Positions 9,237 to 18,302 of a stretch of 64,000 nucleotides of DNA are shown piece after piece. The DNA is from Cellvibrio sp. 79 (GTDB lineage Bacteria; Pseudomonadota; Gammaproteobacteria; Pseudomonadales; Cellvibrionaceae), in contig MVDH01000003.1 of NCBI GenBank assembly GCA_003056245.1, positions 124,001 through 188,000 of the forward strand, in the 5' to 3' direction. Below the pieces are notes generated by a model. That model was not told where the DNA came from. It worked only from the letters and a program-made list of their open reading frames with translations, and made no database searches. The position numbers were made by a program, and so were the translations under genes. The number at the start of each line of letters is the position of its first letter. Positions within the stretch are counted from its first letter, which is position 1.

Positions 9237-10538
9237 TTACTTATTTTTCGCTTCAATCCACTGCCCCATATATTGGGTACTTTTATGGTGATGGTGGCGA
9301 AGCATCTGGCCGATAAAATTCTTACGGCGTTCGAATGCCGTCTCATTAGCCAAACCTTCCAAACGTTGTTGTAAAACGCACTTATAGTCAGCACGGCCAA
9401 AATAATTTTGTAGATTAATAAACCCGGTTTGCTGCGCAACGCCCCAGGCAATTTGGTCTTGATACAAGGCAACAGCGGCACTGGCAATCGCGCTTGCATC
9501 GTCAGCAATAACCCCTCCCCATTGTGAACCAGAGCACATAGACTCCGCACCAATCGATGTGGTTACGCTGGGTGTACCGGCGCGCATCGCATCCATTAAT
9601 TTGCCTTTAATACCTGCGCCGAAACGTAAAGGCGCGAGACAAACCCGTGCCTGTTGCATTACTGCATCAGCATCTTCAGCCCAGCCCTTTACATAAAAGC
9701 CCTCTTTGGGATTGTGCAATTGAGTGGCTTTTGGTGGAGGGTAAGCACCGTAAATATGTAGTTCTACTGGTTGGAAATCTGTCTTTGAGAGCTGCGCGCG
9801 GATCAGCGGCCACAATTGATGCTTTAACCAAAGCACGGAATCCCAATTGGGCTCATGGCGAAAATTACCTATCGCAACAAAATGCTGGCGATTCGGAAAA
9901 TCCGGTAGTGCCCGCTCATTATTTGCTACGGACGATAAAAACGGGACATAAAACAGTAATTGCGCAGGGACAGAGAAATAGTTTTGCAGGAGTTCAATTT
10001 CAAACTCGGAGATCATCAAACTCAAGTCGCAACGAAAAATAGCCGCCACTTCACGCACAGCCATGTCTTGTGCACACATCTGCTGATATAACTCTGCAGG
10101 GCTGGCACTGACCGGGCCAACGGATTGTTTTTCTTTTTCCGTCGCGCAGTTTTTCTGTGCCACTTTAAGCAATTGTTGGCGCGCATGGCGCAAGCTATGG
10201 AAATCTTCCGTGTCCAAAATGCGCAACGCATGCGGGCAAGCCTGTGCAACACGCCAGCCAAATTGTTCTTCGGTAAAAAAACGATCGAACAATACCAGAT
10301 CCGGTTGCAGCTCCATTACAAACTCATCGAAGCTACTGCAATTTAATGCGATAGATTTTTCAACAACGCCGAGCGTATTTAAATCAAAGCGATGCTCGGA
10401 AAGAAGTGCAGCAGATGCGAAAACCACGTCGCAACGCATTTGCAAAAACAATTGCACCAGTTCCAGCATGCGTGTGCCGGCAGCGGAAGATTTAGGCTCC
10501 GGCCACACATAGCCGACAATCAGAACTTTGCGAATCAC
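9237..10538 (-). CDS. Glycosyltransferase, GT4-like (GT-B fold)
   Basis: 433 residues starting with GTG at 10538. The N-terminal half has a Rossmann-type start (KVLIVGYVWPEPKSSAAGTR), as in GT4 enzymes whose donor-free domain opens with a loop for the acceptor. The C-terminal half has VAIGNFRHEPNW, then LHIYGAYPPP, then VCLAPLRFGAGIKGKLMDAM. The last is the nucleotide-sugar binding segment, where an acidic residue or Lys of the E/K-x7-E pattern usually sits. It probably adds a sugar to a surface glycan. The start codon overlaps the stop of rnk (GTGA), so both are made from one message. The acceptor is unknown. Confidence 0.75.
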   Translation of the reverse strand: MIRKVLIVGYVWPEPKSSAAGTRMLELVQLFLQMRCDVVFASAALLSEHRFDLNTLGVVEKSIALNCSSFDEFVMELQPDLVLFDRFFTEEQFGWRVAQACPHALRILDTEDFHSLRHARQQLLKVAQKNCATEKEKQSVGPVSASPAELYQQMCAQDMAVREVAAIFRCDLSLMISEFEIELLQNYFSVPAQLLFYVPFLSSVANNERALPDFPNRQHFVAIGNFRHEPNWDSVLWLKHQLWPLIRAQLSKTDFQPVELHIYGAYPPPKATQLHNPKEGFYVKGWAEDADAVMQQARVCLAPLRFGAGIKGKLMDAMRAGTPSVTTSIGAESMCSGSQWGGVIADDASAIASAAVALYQDQIAWGVAQQTGFINLQNYFGRADYKCVLQQRLEGLANETAFERRKNFIGQMLRHHHHKSTQYMGQWIEAKNK

Positions 10539-10963
10539 AAATGAAAATCACCGGCACGCTCGGGTTGATATTCAATCGCATCAATGCGCACGCGCATGGT
10601 TTTTTGCGCATCAATTTGCCACTCAATTTCCTGGCCAATTGACAGACCAAGTAATGCGCTACCAAGCGGGGTCAATATAGAAATATTATTTTCATCGGCG
10701 GCAACATCTTTTGGGTAGACCAATGTTTTCACCATAGTCACACCGGTAGCGAGCACAGAAAAACGTACGCGGGAATTCATCGTCACCAGTGTTGGCGGCA
10801 CAGCAACCGGCTCAACAACAGCAGCGCGATCCAACTCATCAAATAAACGATCCTTTACATCGTCGTATGAAGATGGCAACGCGTCCAGTAACGACTCTAT
10901 GCGTTTAAAATCCAACGCAGATACAGTAATCGCAGGCAGCATATTATTAATTGCAGATAACAT
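10535..10963 (-). CDS. rnk: Rnk-type regulator (GreA/GreB C-terminal domain family)
   Basis: 142 residues from ATG 10963, which follows AGGGGAAT; the 30 codons upstream are not supported. The N-terminal half is a short helical arm (about 10-50). The C-terminal half has the FKBP-like fold of GreA/B: VTMNSRVRF, then ISILTPLGSALLGLSIGQEIEW. Rnk binds the RNA polymerase secondary channel and competes with Gre factors; it was first known as a regulator of nucleoside diphosphate kinase. The gene is followed, with a four-base overlap, by a glycosyltransferase. Confidence 0.85.
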   Translation of the reverse strand: MLSAINNMLPAITVSALDFKRIESLLDALPSSYDDVKDRLFDELDRAAVVEPVAVPPTLVTMNSRVRFSVLATGVTMVKTLVYPKDVAADENNISILTPLGSALLGLSIGQEIEWQIDAQKTMRVRIDAIEYQPERAGDFHL

Positions 10964-11103
10964 ATGTATTCCCCTAAAAGCAAAATGCCAACAACAAAGT
11001 TGCTGGCAATATTTGAAATAACAAGGTGAAAGCTGATCATAGGCCAGCAGCACTAAAACAGCAAGCCTTAAAAAATCAGACGCTTTTTACAGTGGCATAC
11101 CAC

Positions 11104-12372
11104 CTAGCGCGATTTTTTCAGCCACGCCGACAAACCATGTCCTGCCGCACGCCCTGAAGCAAAACATCCCGTCAATAAATAGCCGCCGGTGGGCGCATCC
11201 CAGTCCAGCATTTCGCCCGCGCAAAAAACACCAGGCATTTTATTGAGCATAAATGCTTTATCCAATTCTTTGGCGGCAACACCACCAGCACTACTGATTG
11301 CCTCATCAATCGGGCGAGTTGCCGTTAAAGTTAACGACATTTTTTTTATCGCCAATGCTAAAAGCTCAGGGTTTTCAAACGTATTTTTAGTGGTTAATTC
11401 GCGTAGCAACGCCAACTTGACGGGCGATAAATTTAATTGCTTGCGCAAAAAATTACTGAGCGAATTTTTCTCACGCGGTTTATTCAATCGTTGTACGATT
11501 TTTTCCTGTGAAAGATCCGGTAACAAATCTATATTCAACAACGCCGACCCTTGAAGCACCAATTGTTCGCGCAAGTATTTTGACAATGCGTAAATTCCTG
11601 TGCCTTCAATTCCATAGGCACTGATAATTGCCTCCGACAACACACTGCGTACGCGCCCCAGCCCATCTACACAACTCAAACCCACACCGTGCAACTGCGC
11701 TCCCGCATGTTCAGTGCGCAGTATTTCACTCCAATCGCTATCAAAGCCGCAATTACTGGGTACCAACTCATTCACTTGCACATTGCGCTCGTGCAATAGC
11801 GAAACCCAACTGCCATCAGAACCCAGGCGCTGCCAACTCGCGCCGCCTAATGCCAACAACAACGCATCAGCAGAAATTGTTTTGGTAACAGCAACACCAT
11901 TTTCCTGCGCAGAAAAAAGTAATTGTTTATCGTCACTCCAGCCTAACCAGCGATGACGCGGATAAATTTTTACCCCCAATTCGCGCAACCGATGCAACCA
12001 GGCACGCAACAACGGCGCTGCTTTCATATCAGCAGGAAATACACGGCCGGACGTACCTACAAAGGTTTCAATCCCCAAACCATGTACCCAATTGCGTAAG
12101 GCGGTTGCATCAAATTGTTTGAGCGCATTCATAAATTGGGAGTTTGCGGAATAGCGCGCGCGAAAATCTTCCGCTGGCTCTGCATGGGTGATATTCATAC
12201 CACCGACACCCGCCAATAAAAATTTACGCCCGACCGATGGCATTGCATCGTAAAGCGCTACCTGATGACCGGCGGAGGCAATCACTTCCGCCGCCATTAA
12301 CCCTGCCGGGCCACCGCCAACAATCACCACATTTCTGGTGGGAGCAATATCAAAAATATCGAGTTGATTCAC
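11104..12372 (-). CDS. HI0933/BaiN-family NAD(P)/FAD-dependent flavoprotein
   Basis: 422 residues if started at GTG 12372. The FAD-binding dinucleotide fold is VVIVGGGPAGLMAAE near the N-terminus, followed by PSVGRKFLLAGVGGMNITH, the signature of the HI0933 family (TIGR03862 type). The C-terminal FAD-contacting segment is FCAGEMLDWDAPTGGYLLTGC. Family members are flavin oxidoreductases; a bacterial bile-acid enzyme belongs here, but most have no known substrate. The first ATG (12420) lies inside a strong terminator hairpin, so it is an unlikely start. The GTG is 4 bases past the terminator's T-run and has no clear ribosome-binding site. The start is therefore uncertain. Confidence 0.8.
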   Translation of the reverse strand: MNQLDIFDIAPTRNVVIVGGGPAGLMAAEVIASAGHQVALYDAMPSVGRKFLLAGVGGMNITHAEPAEDFRARYSANSQFMNALKQFDATALRNWVHGLGIETFVGTSGRVFPADMKAAPLLRAWLHRLRELGVKIYPRHRWLGWSDDKQLLFSAQENGVAVTKTISADALLLALGGASWQRLGSDGSWVSLLHERNVQVNELVPSNCGFDSDWSEILRTEHAGAQLHGVGLSCVDGLGRVRSVLSEAIISAYGIEGTGIYALSKYLREQLVLQGSALLNIDLLPDLSQEKIVQRLNKPREKNSLSNFLRKQLNLSPVKLALLRELTTKNTFENPELLALAIKKMSLTLTATRPIDEAISSAGGVAAKELDKAFMLNKMPGVFCAGEMLDWDAPTGGYLLTGCFASGRAAGHGLSAWLKKSR

Positions 12373-12375
12373 AAT

Positions 12376-12416
12376 AAAAAACGCCGATGAGAAATTATTT
12401 CTGCATCGGCGTTTTT
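12376..12416 (-). terminator. Long terminator hairpin before the flavoprotein gene
   Basis: Outer arms ACGCCGATG and CATCGGCGT are extended by A- and T-runs. The loop itself pairs (AGAAA / TTTCT), giving a nearly continuous stem of about 18 pairs with one bulged base. On the minus strand a run of six T follows. It should end transcripts coming from the sialate O-acetylesterase gene. Confidence 0.8.
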
Positions 12417-12440
12417 GCATTTATGAAACGCGAAAATGTA

Positions 12441-12552
12441 GCAGTTTGGATTCCGGTGCAAGTCTGAGACCGTGGGCCGCAGGGATGCGGACGACGAGCC
12501 CCCAGGGAAGGGTTCACGGCGAGTCTCAGACTTGCACCGGAATCCAAACTGC
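12441..12552. repeat. 112-bp element bounded by a perfect 30-bp inverted repeat
   Basis: The left arm is 12441-12470 and the right arm is 12523-12552; I compared the two arms base by base and they are exact complements. The 52-base centre holds a smaller hairpin (CCGCA, 12478-12482; TGCGG, 12486-12490) and CCGTG/CACGG pairing that continues the main stem. The element lies 17 bases after the esterase stop. It resembles REP- or MITE-like mobile palindromes in build, but no transposase or target duplication is visible. Only this copy was seen in the window. Confidence 0.75.
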
Positions 12553-12569
12553 GGAGGCAGAATCCCAAT

Positions 12570-14603
12570 CTATTTCGAATTAACACGGGCCTCAAACGGC
12601 GATGCAGGCAGACCCGCACTATTATACAGATTTGCGCCTTCAGGGTTATCGGCCCATGCATAACGCACCCATTTCGGCTCCGCCACAGAATCCTCCCACA
12701 CAATCAGCTTATCCTTCTTCACTTCCGCTTTCGCCCACACAAATTTCTTATCCGCTCCCGCAATAGCAATTCGCTTCAACTCACCGCCCCGGACATCCAA
12801 CCCCTTACCCACATCAGTAAAGCTCAACACCAGCTTGTTACCCTTGCCATTGATTTTTTTCAACGCCGGGCCAGATGCAAGCAGTGATTTTTTACCGTAC
12901 GCCAATTTATTCGCACCCAATGCCAAGCGCTCGCCCACCGTTTGCTTATCCAGCGGATGAATATCATTCCATTCGCCTACATCAATCGCCACTGTCATAG
13001 CGGTATTTTTCAATTCCAGCGTTTGTCGTTGGGCCTCACGCAATTGTGCCCATTTACTTTCTGTAGGCTGCTCATAGGCTGGCAAGAAATTCGCTAACTG
13101 CACAAACAAAAATGGGAAATCGCCTTGCTGGAACTGCGCGCGCCAATCGCGAATTAAATCGGCAAATAGATAACGATACTCAGAAGTGCTTGCCGCACAC
13201 GTTTCATCAGTGCATTGGCCGCCCGGTTGGCGATGCACACCCTGCGCATCCGCACGATCCACATTGGACTCGCCCTGATACCAAATCACCCCTTTTATTT
13301 TCAACGGCAGTGCCGGTGCCAGCTTCGCGTTAAACAATGATGAAGGCAAATAGTGCAATGTCGTTGTTGGCTGCATAGAAGCCGCACGCGCGGCGATTTG
13401 ATATTTCCACTCGCCTTTTAAATCGAGTTGCTCATCACCAAACAAACCTTCACCCAACAAAAGTTCGTAACGTTTATCCTTCACAAAACCGGCATTCGCC
13501 GAATAACTGGTGATGCGAATGCTGATGCTGTTAGTGCCCGCTTTTAAAACACCGGCAGGTACCGCATAAATGCGTGGTGGATATTGATAGCCGGTTTGCC
13601 CAACTTGCTGGCCATTCACATAAACCTGATCGCCATCCACGATACAACCGAGCCACAGCGTCGCTTTTTTTGCCGCTTGCGCAGTGGTTAATTCAATAGT
13701 TTTACGAACCCAGAGTGCGCCGTTAGTAAAGTCACTGCCCTGCTCTTTCAGGAAACCGGGAACCTGTAATGATCTCCAATCGGCAGTATTTAATTTTTCC
13801 TGTTGCCAATTATTTTTCAGGCCGACATCAGCAGCACCCAAATCGGCGAACCATTTATCGCTGTTGGTTTTATCCTTGGCGATGGTTGCCTGCACATACG
13901 CTTCATCTTTAAACGGCTGTAATTTTTGCTGGTAATGCGGATATTTTTCCAATACCGATTCACTAACCCAAGCTTCCGCCGGCGAACCACCAACAGGAAT
14001 TGTAATTAACCCCACCGGCACTTTATTTTCGGCGTGCAGTTTTTGCATAAAGAAAAAACCGACTGCCGAAAATGTTGCCATATTTTCCGGTGTTGCGGTT
14101 TTCCATTGTCCCTGGGTGTAATCCTGTAACGGACCTTTCAATGCATACGCAACAGGGACATTAAACTCGCGGATATTGGGTTGATTAGTGGATTCAATCA
14201 AACCAGGATATTTATACTTCACACGGTTTAACGGCAATTCCATATTGGATTGCCCTGCTGCTATCCATAAATCGCCCAGCAAAATATTCTGGCGAACCAG
14301 TTGGTTTTTCCCACTCACTTTTAATTCGTAAGGACCACCTGCTTTAAACGCAGGAAAGGTTACCGACCAACGTCCGCTTTTGCTCACCGTCGATAATTCT
14401 TTACCAGCGAAATTAACAGCAACTTTTTCACCTTCATCCGCCCAGCCCCATATAGTTAAGGGTTTATCGCGCTGGAGAATAGCACCATCGCTTAACAAGC
14501 GCGGCAGGTTAACATCGGCAAGGGCATGCACGGCTCCCAATGCCAAAAAAGATAAAACGGCAAACTTGGATAAGATTGATATTTTCATAGGCTTGATTGT
14601 CAT
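12570..14603 (-). CDS. Sialate O-acetylesterase-type carbohydrate esterase (SGNH fold), secreted
   Basis: 677 residues; an ATG five codons later (14588) could also start it. A signal peptide ends near residue 29 (ALA). A beta-sandwich N-terminal domain covers about 30-105. LWIAAGQSNMELPL then carries the SGNH nucleophile Ser119. VGGSPAEAWVS and IKGVIWYQGESNV are blocks II and III of the family. VGEWNDIHPLDKQTVGERLA holds the catalytic Asp and His. A jelly-roll insertion (about 265-380, with a TLWLGCIVDGDQVYVNGQQ stretch) resembles a glycoside-hydrolase 2 sugar-binding domain. It removes O-acetyl groups from sialic acids, xylan or similar glycans in the periplasm or outside. No sialic acid genes are nearby, so plant glycan acetyl esters are a fair alternative. 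Confidence 0.85.
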   Translation of the reverse strand: MTIKPMKISILSKFAVLSFLALGAVHALADVNLPRLLSDGAILQRDKPLTIWGWADEGEKVAVNFAGKELSTVSKSGRWSVTFPAFKAGGPYELKVSGKNQLVRQNILLGDLWIAAGQSNMELPLNRVKYKYPGLIESTNQPNIREFNVPVAYALKGPLQDYTQGQWKTATPENMATFSAVGFFFMQKLHAENKVPVGLITIPVGGSPAEAWVSESVLEKYPHYQQKLQPFKDEAYVQATIAKDKTNSDKWFADLGAADVGLKNNWQQEKLNTADWRSLQVPGFLKEQGSDFTNGALWVRKTIELTTAQAAKKATLWLGCIVDGDQVYVNGQQVGQTGYQYPPRIYAVPAGVLKAGTNSISIRITSYSANAGFVKDKRYELLLGEGLFGDEQLDLKGEWKYQIAARAASMQPTTTLHYLPSSLFNAKLAPALPLKIKGVIWYQGESNVDRADAQGVHRQPGGQCTDETCAASTSEYRYLFADLIRDWRAQFQQGDFPFLFVQLANFLPAYEQPTESKWAQLREAQRQTLELKNTAMTVAIDVGEWNDIHPLDKQTVGERLALGANKLAYGKKSLLASGPALKKINGKGNKLVLSFTDVGKGLDVRGGELKRIAIAGADKKFVWAKAEVKKDKLIVWEDSVAEPKWVRYAWADNPEGANLYNSAGLPASPFEARVNSK

Positions 14604-14705
14604 TATTGGTTATAAAAAGTCTAGTAAGGCACTTGTATACCAGATGCAAGCATAAACCAAGTTTGCCTGTTTGCATCGACTTTTACAGAAATTGATTCGC
14701 CCAAT

Positions 14706-14731
14706 AAAAAAGGCAGCCAAGCTGCCTTTTT
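14706..14731 (-). terminator. Terminator after the DUF3144 gene
   Basis: The stem AAAAAGGCAGC / GCTGCCTTTTT has a three-base loop. It lies 67 bases past the DUF3144 stop on the minus strand, upstream of the esterase gene. Confidence 0.8.
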
Positions 14732-14797
14732 CAATCACTATAGTTACTACTGCAATCTACATTGTTACTTTCGAACCTAAATAGTAACTACAGAAGC

Positions 14798-15118
14798 CTA
14801 CTCCGCAACGTCGCGGTGCCCGATCAACGCCGTATAATTCTCGCGATAATCATCCATATGCTCTTTTAAATGATCGCGAAAACGACCAGTAAGATAATTG
14901 GTTGTGCCCTCCACATCCTCAGCAAACTCACTTTTATCCAGCGATGAATGCGCTACAACGAACGCATTAAAGCGCGCCGCGGCATTGAGCAATGCAGCGG
15001 CCACAATACCGGGATCTGCCGCATCACAAGCGTCATTAGCCTTGCTGATAAACGCTTCTACCTGCCCCCAGTAAATATCTTCATCATTTACCGTTGAGCC
15101 ATCGTTTATATCGGACAT
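14798..15118 (-). CDS. DUF3144 family protein
   Basis: 106 residues from ATG 15118, which has GAGG five bases upstream; longer starts at 15184 lack a site. The segment DIYWGQVEAFISKANDACDA is followed by ALLNAAARFNAFVVAHSS, the conserved core of this small, mainly helical cytoplasmic family. No function is established. It sits downstream of the M16 protease gene on the same strand, 90 bp past the protease stop, so the two may share a transcript. It has its own terminator. Confidence 0.75.
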   Translation of the reverse strand: MSDINDGSTVNDEDIYWGQVEAFISKANDACDAADPGIVAAALLNAAARFNAFVVAHSSLDKSEFAEDVEGTTNYLTGRFRDHLKEHMDDYRENYTALIGHRDVAE

Positions 15119-15207
15119 AGCAACCTCACTCATCATAGATTTTGGCGAATTATAAATTGCAAAGCCCTCGCTGTCAGGTGACAACGAGGGCCTTGTTAAG
15201 CCGGCAC

Positions 15208-18066
15208 TTATTTTATCGGTGCAAATGGCTTGGTTTTAAAATTGGTGCCACGCAATTGCAACAAGGCTTTACCCGATTTCTCATTCAACAATAAACTCTC
15301 ATAGATGCGAATCAAATCAGCCTTCGTCACTTTATGCAACGCCGCCAAATTGCGATCACGCGCATCAAATGCATATTTACCTTGCCAAAACTCCTTGGTG
15401 TAGCGTGATGCTTCCGCATAGAAATCGTTGGGTTTTTCCAATATATTGGCAATCAACGCTTGTTTTGCTTGTTCGATTTCTTTTTCGTCAGTTGCTTTTA
15501 ACGTTGCCAGGTAATCCTTACGGAATTTATCCATGCGCGCCTTGATACCTGGCAAATCGGTATTGGAACTTTGCACCAGCATTACAAAGCCAGGAATATC
15601 ATCGACCGGATATTCAAAGCTGGTAACCACATAACCCAATTGTTCGTGGGTGCGTAACTGCATAAAGAACGCATTGCCAAACAATGCGTTTAATACAGCC
15701 AGTTGTGCCTGCTCGTCATCAGATTTTTTACTACCAAACCATGTTTGTAAAACAGCACTATCTGCCAGCTCCACGTCATCTTTAAACTCGGTAATTTTTC
15801 CCGATGCTGGAATGAGATAAGAATTTACCGCGCGCGTTTCAGGCAAACGTGTGCCCGGCAAAATTTGTGCAATAGTCTGGGCAAGATGCTTTACCTGCGC
15901 ATCGGTGTAATTACCCACCGCCAACAAACGTAACAATGCGCTTTTCTTCACCGTATCATGGTAAGCAACCAAATCCGCTTTAGTGATAGAAGTCAATGCC
16001 GCTAATTGCTCATCTTCACTATATCCATTTTTAGTCGTTACCCGCCCAAGATCGGAAAATAACTGCCGGAATACATGATTCTTTTTTGAATTGAGCAGAC
16101 CTTTTTCCAGACTATCTTTGGACTCCGCAAACCATTGATCAGTGATCGGCAACTCCACAAAATTTTTCAGCAGCTGGGTTAACAATAATTCATGCTTCGT
16201 AGTGTAACCGGAAACAAAAATACCTTGAGAGTTGGTAATAGTTGATTGCAACTCAACACCCAGCGATGCACGCCCTGCACGATCAATTAATGTCAGGTTT
16301 TGTTTATTGAACACATCATTCAACAACGATGACAACACCGCTTGGCGGGGAGAGGATTTGGCGAAATCCACGTTAATTTGCAGCGAGAGCTGGCCTTTAT
16401 CTTCGCGGTAGAATTCCGGATGCACGAGATAAGCCTCAACACCAGCCTGACTGATAACCTGATGCGGCTTCAGATAAGTATTTTCGACAATCGGTGCTTG
16501 CTTGTCGGTAAACAAATCATTCAGCGGCGGCAGGTTGAACGTGTAGTTCGCTTTTAATGAATTCCATTTTTTGTATTCGTCAGCCGTAATATCGCGAATA
16601 GCATATTTGCCATCGAAGAAAGGAACCGGTGTTTCTACTTTTTCACTCGGGTTTATATACCACACGCGCGCACTTTTCTCTTCAAGCTGCGCCAATACGT
16701 TCCTGATGGCTTTTACATCATAACGATCATAAACATATTCCGAGTTCAACAGGTTTTCGACCGGCAAGTCGAATTGGGACATTGTCAAGCCAACGGCTTG
16801 TTGCAATGGGTCCGGCTTGGGCGCATTGGCAAAATCCTTGGTACGCATGGCTTGCAATTCGCGATAATAATTTTCGTCCAAGCCTTTCTGCTTGATCAGA
16901 TCCACATACGCAAAAATTGCCGCGATAATTTCATCCTGCTTTTGTATGCCTGCATCGGTTAAATCAGCCTGTACACGCAAAATACCATCGGGACCATAGG
17001 CTTCGCTGTCAAAATATGCGGTAAGGCTTTTCACCAAGCCCTGAACGCGCAATTTTTCACCCAGGGTGCCCGGCTCTTCTGATGTCAGCAAATTGTGGAT
17101 AAATTCATTAGGCTTCAAACGCCATTCGGCCTTGTTGGATTTCACAGGAAAATCCACATACAGCGCTTTCAATTCCTTGATAGGCTTGTAGTGAATACTT
17201 TTTCCCAGCTCGGCTTTGGTAAGTCCCGGCTCAGCAACTTCCGGCAAGGGGATATTTTTATTGGGGATGGAAGAGAAATGTTTTTGCGCCAGCGCTTTTA
17301 ATTCCGGCAGGGATTGTTTTCCCACCAATGTTAATTTCATGATATTTGATGAATAGTAAGTATCATAAAATTTTCGCATTTCATCATTCAGCACTGAACC
17401 CGGTTTATCTTTCAGTGTATCCAGGTTGCCGATATTAAATTTGGAACTCGGGTTGCCCGGGCTGGCCGTAAAACCTTGCAAGGCAAATAAATTCCATGGA
17501 TCTTGCGCCTTTTGCAACGACCATTCGTTATTTACCGCATTGCGTTCTTTATCGCTGTAATGTGGATCAAAAGTGGGCTTTTTAAAGTAATCGCTGAATC
17601 TATCCAGGGCATCATCAAATTTGCCCGCGTTAATTTGAAACATGTAATTGGTTTTATCGTAAGCCGTAAACGCGTTAGTCATACCGCCATTGGCTTGCGT
17701 GTATTTCATAAACCCATCCGGCTCGGGATATTTTTCGGTGCCTAAAAACAACATATGCTCAAGGTAATGCGCCAATCCCAATTGATCTTTCGGGTTATGC
17801 GCACTACCAACACCAACGGCCAGTGAAGCGGCAGAATTTTCCAGGCTCGGATCGGAAACCAATATCACTTGCAAACCATTTGGCAACAATAAAGCACCGT
17901 ACTGGCGATCATCATTAGGGCTTTTAATAATGGTGACTTTTTCAAGGTCGCGAACCGCAGTTACCGTTGAATTCGAGGATGCAGTAGAAGTAGTTTCACA
18001 ACCGGTAAGGGCGACACCGCCTAGCAAAAAAATACTGAGCGCCAGCGCTGAATAACGTTTGGACAT
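15208..18066 (-). CDS. M16 (insulinase/pitrilysin) family metalloprotease, lipoprotein
   Basis: 952 residues from ATG 18066, preceded by AGGGAAC. The lipobox LTGC places the lipidated Cys at 23. The inverted zinc motif is HYLEH (His100, Glu103, His104). The third ligand is Glu181 in NNEWSLQ, 77 residues on, the same spacing as in E. coli pitrilysin. The full length equals a four-domain pitrilysin (about 960), with the second inactive half present (QLGYVVTSFEYP near the C-terminus). It should degrade short peptides in the periplasm, anchored to a membrane. It is close to protease III but I would not assign ptrA because of the lipid anchor. Confidence 0.92.
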   Translation of the reverse strand: MSKRYSALALSIFLLGGVALTGCETTSTASSNSTVTAVRDLEKVTIIKSPNDDRQYGALLLPNGLQVILVSDPSLENSAASLAVGVGSAHNPKDQLGLAHYLEHMLFLGTEKYPEPDGFMKYTQANGGMTNAFTAYDKTNYMFQINAGKFDDALDRFSDYFKKPTFDPHYSDKERNAVNNEWSLQKAQDPWNLFALQGFTASPGNPSSKFNIGNLDTLKDKPGSVLNDEMRKFYDTYYSSNIMKLTLVGKQSLPELKALAQKHFSSIPNKNIPLPEVAEPGLTKAELGKSIHYKPIKELKALYVDFPVKSNKAEWRLKPNEFIHNLLTSEEPGTLGEKLRVQGLVKSLTAYFDSEAYGPDGILRVQADLTDAGIQKQDEIIAAIFAYVDLIKQKGLDENYYRELQAMRTKDFANAPKPDPLQQAVGLTMSQFDLPVENLLNSEYVYDRYDVKAIRNVLAQLEEKSARVWYINPSEKVETPVPFFDGKYAIRDITADEYKKWNSLKANYTFNLPPLNDLFTDKQAPIVENTYLKPHQVISQAGVEAYLVHPEFYREDKGQLSLQINVDFAKSSPRQAVLSSLLNDVFNKQNLTLIDRAGRASLGVELQSTITNSQGIFVSGYTTKHELLLTQLLKNFVELPITDQWFAESKDSLEKGLLNSKKNHVFRQLFSDLGRVTTKNGYSEDEQLAALTSITKADLVAYHDTVKKSALLRLLAVGNYTDAQVKHLAQTIAQILPGTRLPETRAVNSYLIPASGKITEFKDDVELADSAVLQTWFGSKKSDDEQAQLAVLNALFGNAFFMQLRTHEQLGYVVTSFEYPVDDIPGFVMLVQSSNTDLPGIKARMDKFRKDYLATLKATDEKEIEQAKQALIANILEKPNDFYAEASRYTKEFWQGKYAFDARDRNLAALHKVTKADLIRIYESLLLNEKSGKALLQLRGTNFKTKPFAPIK

Positions 18067-18302
18067 AGTAGTTCCCTTTTGGAATTGATTGGACAATCAA
18101 AGATTGGCGAAGCCTAGCAGAATTTGGATGCGCTCGCACAGAGGCCGTCACATAAAGGTTGTCATATTAAGGTACACAAATATACCTCGCCCTATGACTG
18201 GCAAGTTTGCCTGGGGTTCCGTATTTTTGTTTACGCTTGCCAACTGGTTTACCGAACGCTCTATTGTTGTTTTTTTTGCAGATTAATTAGCGATTGGAAA
18301 GG

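Noticed and set aside
9053-9316. Plus-strand frame of 87 codons overlapping the glycosyltransferase end
   Set aside because: Starts with GTG without a ribosome-binding site, has no motif and overlaps a well-supported gene on the other strand.
12395-12703. Minus-strand frame spanning the 112-bp element
   Set aside because: The frame is created by the palindrome and overlaps the esterase end; no start site.
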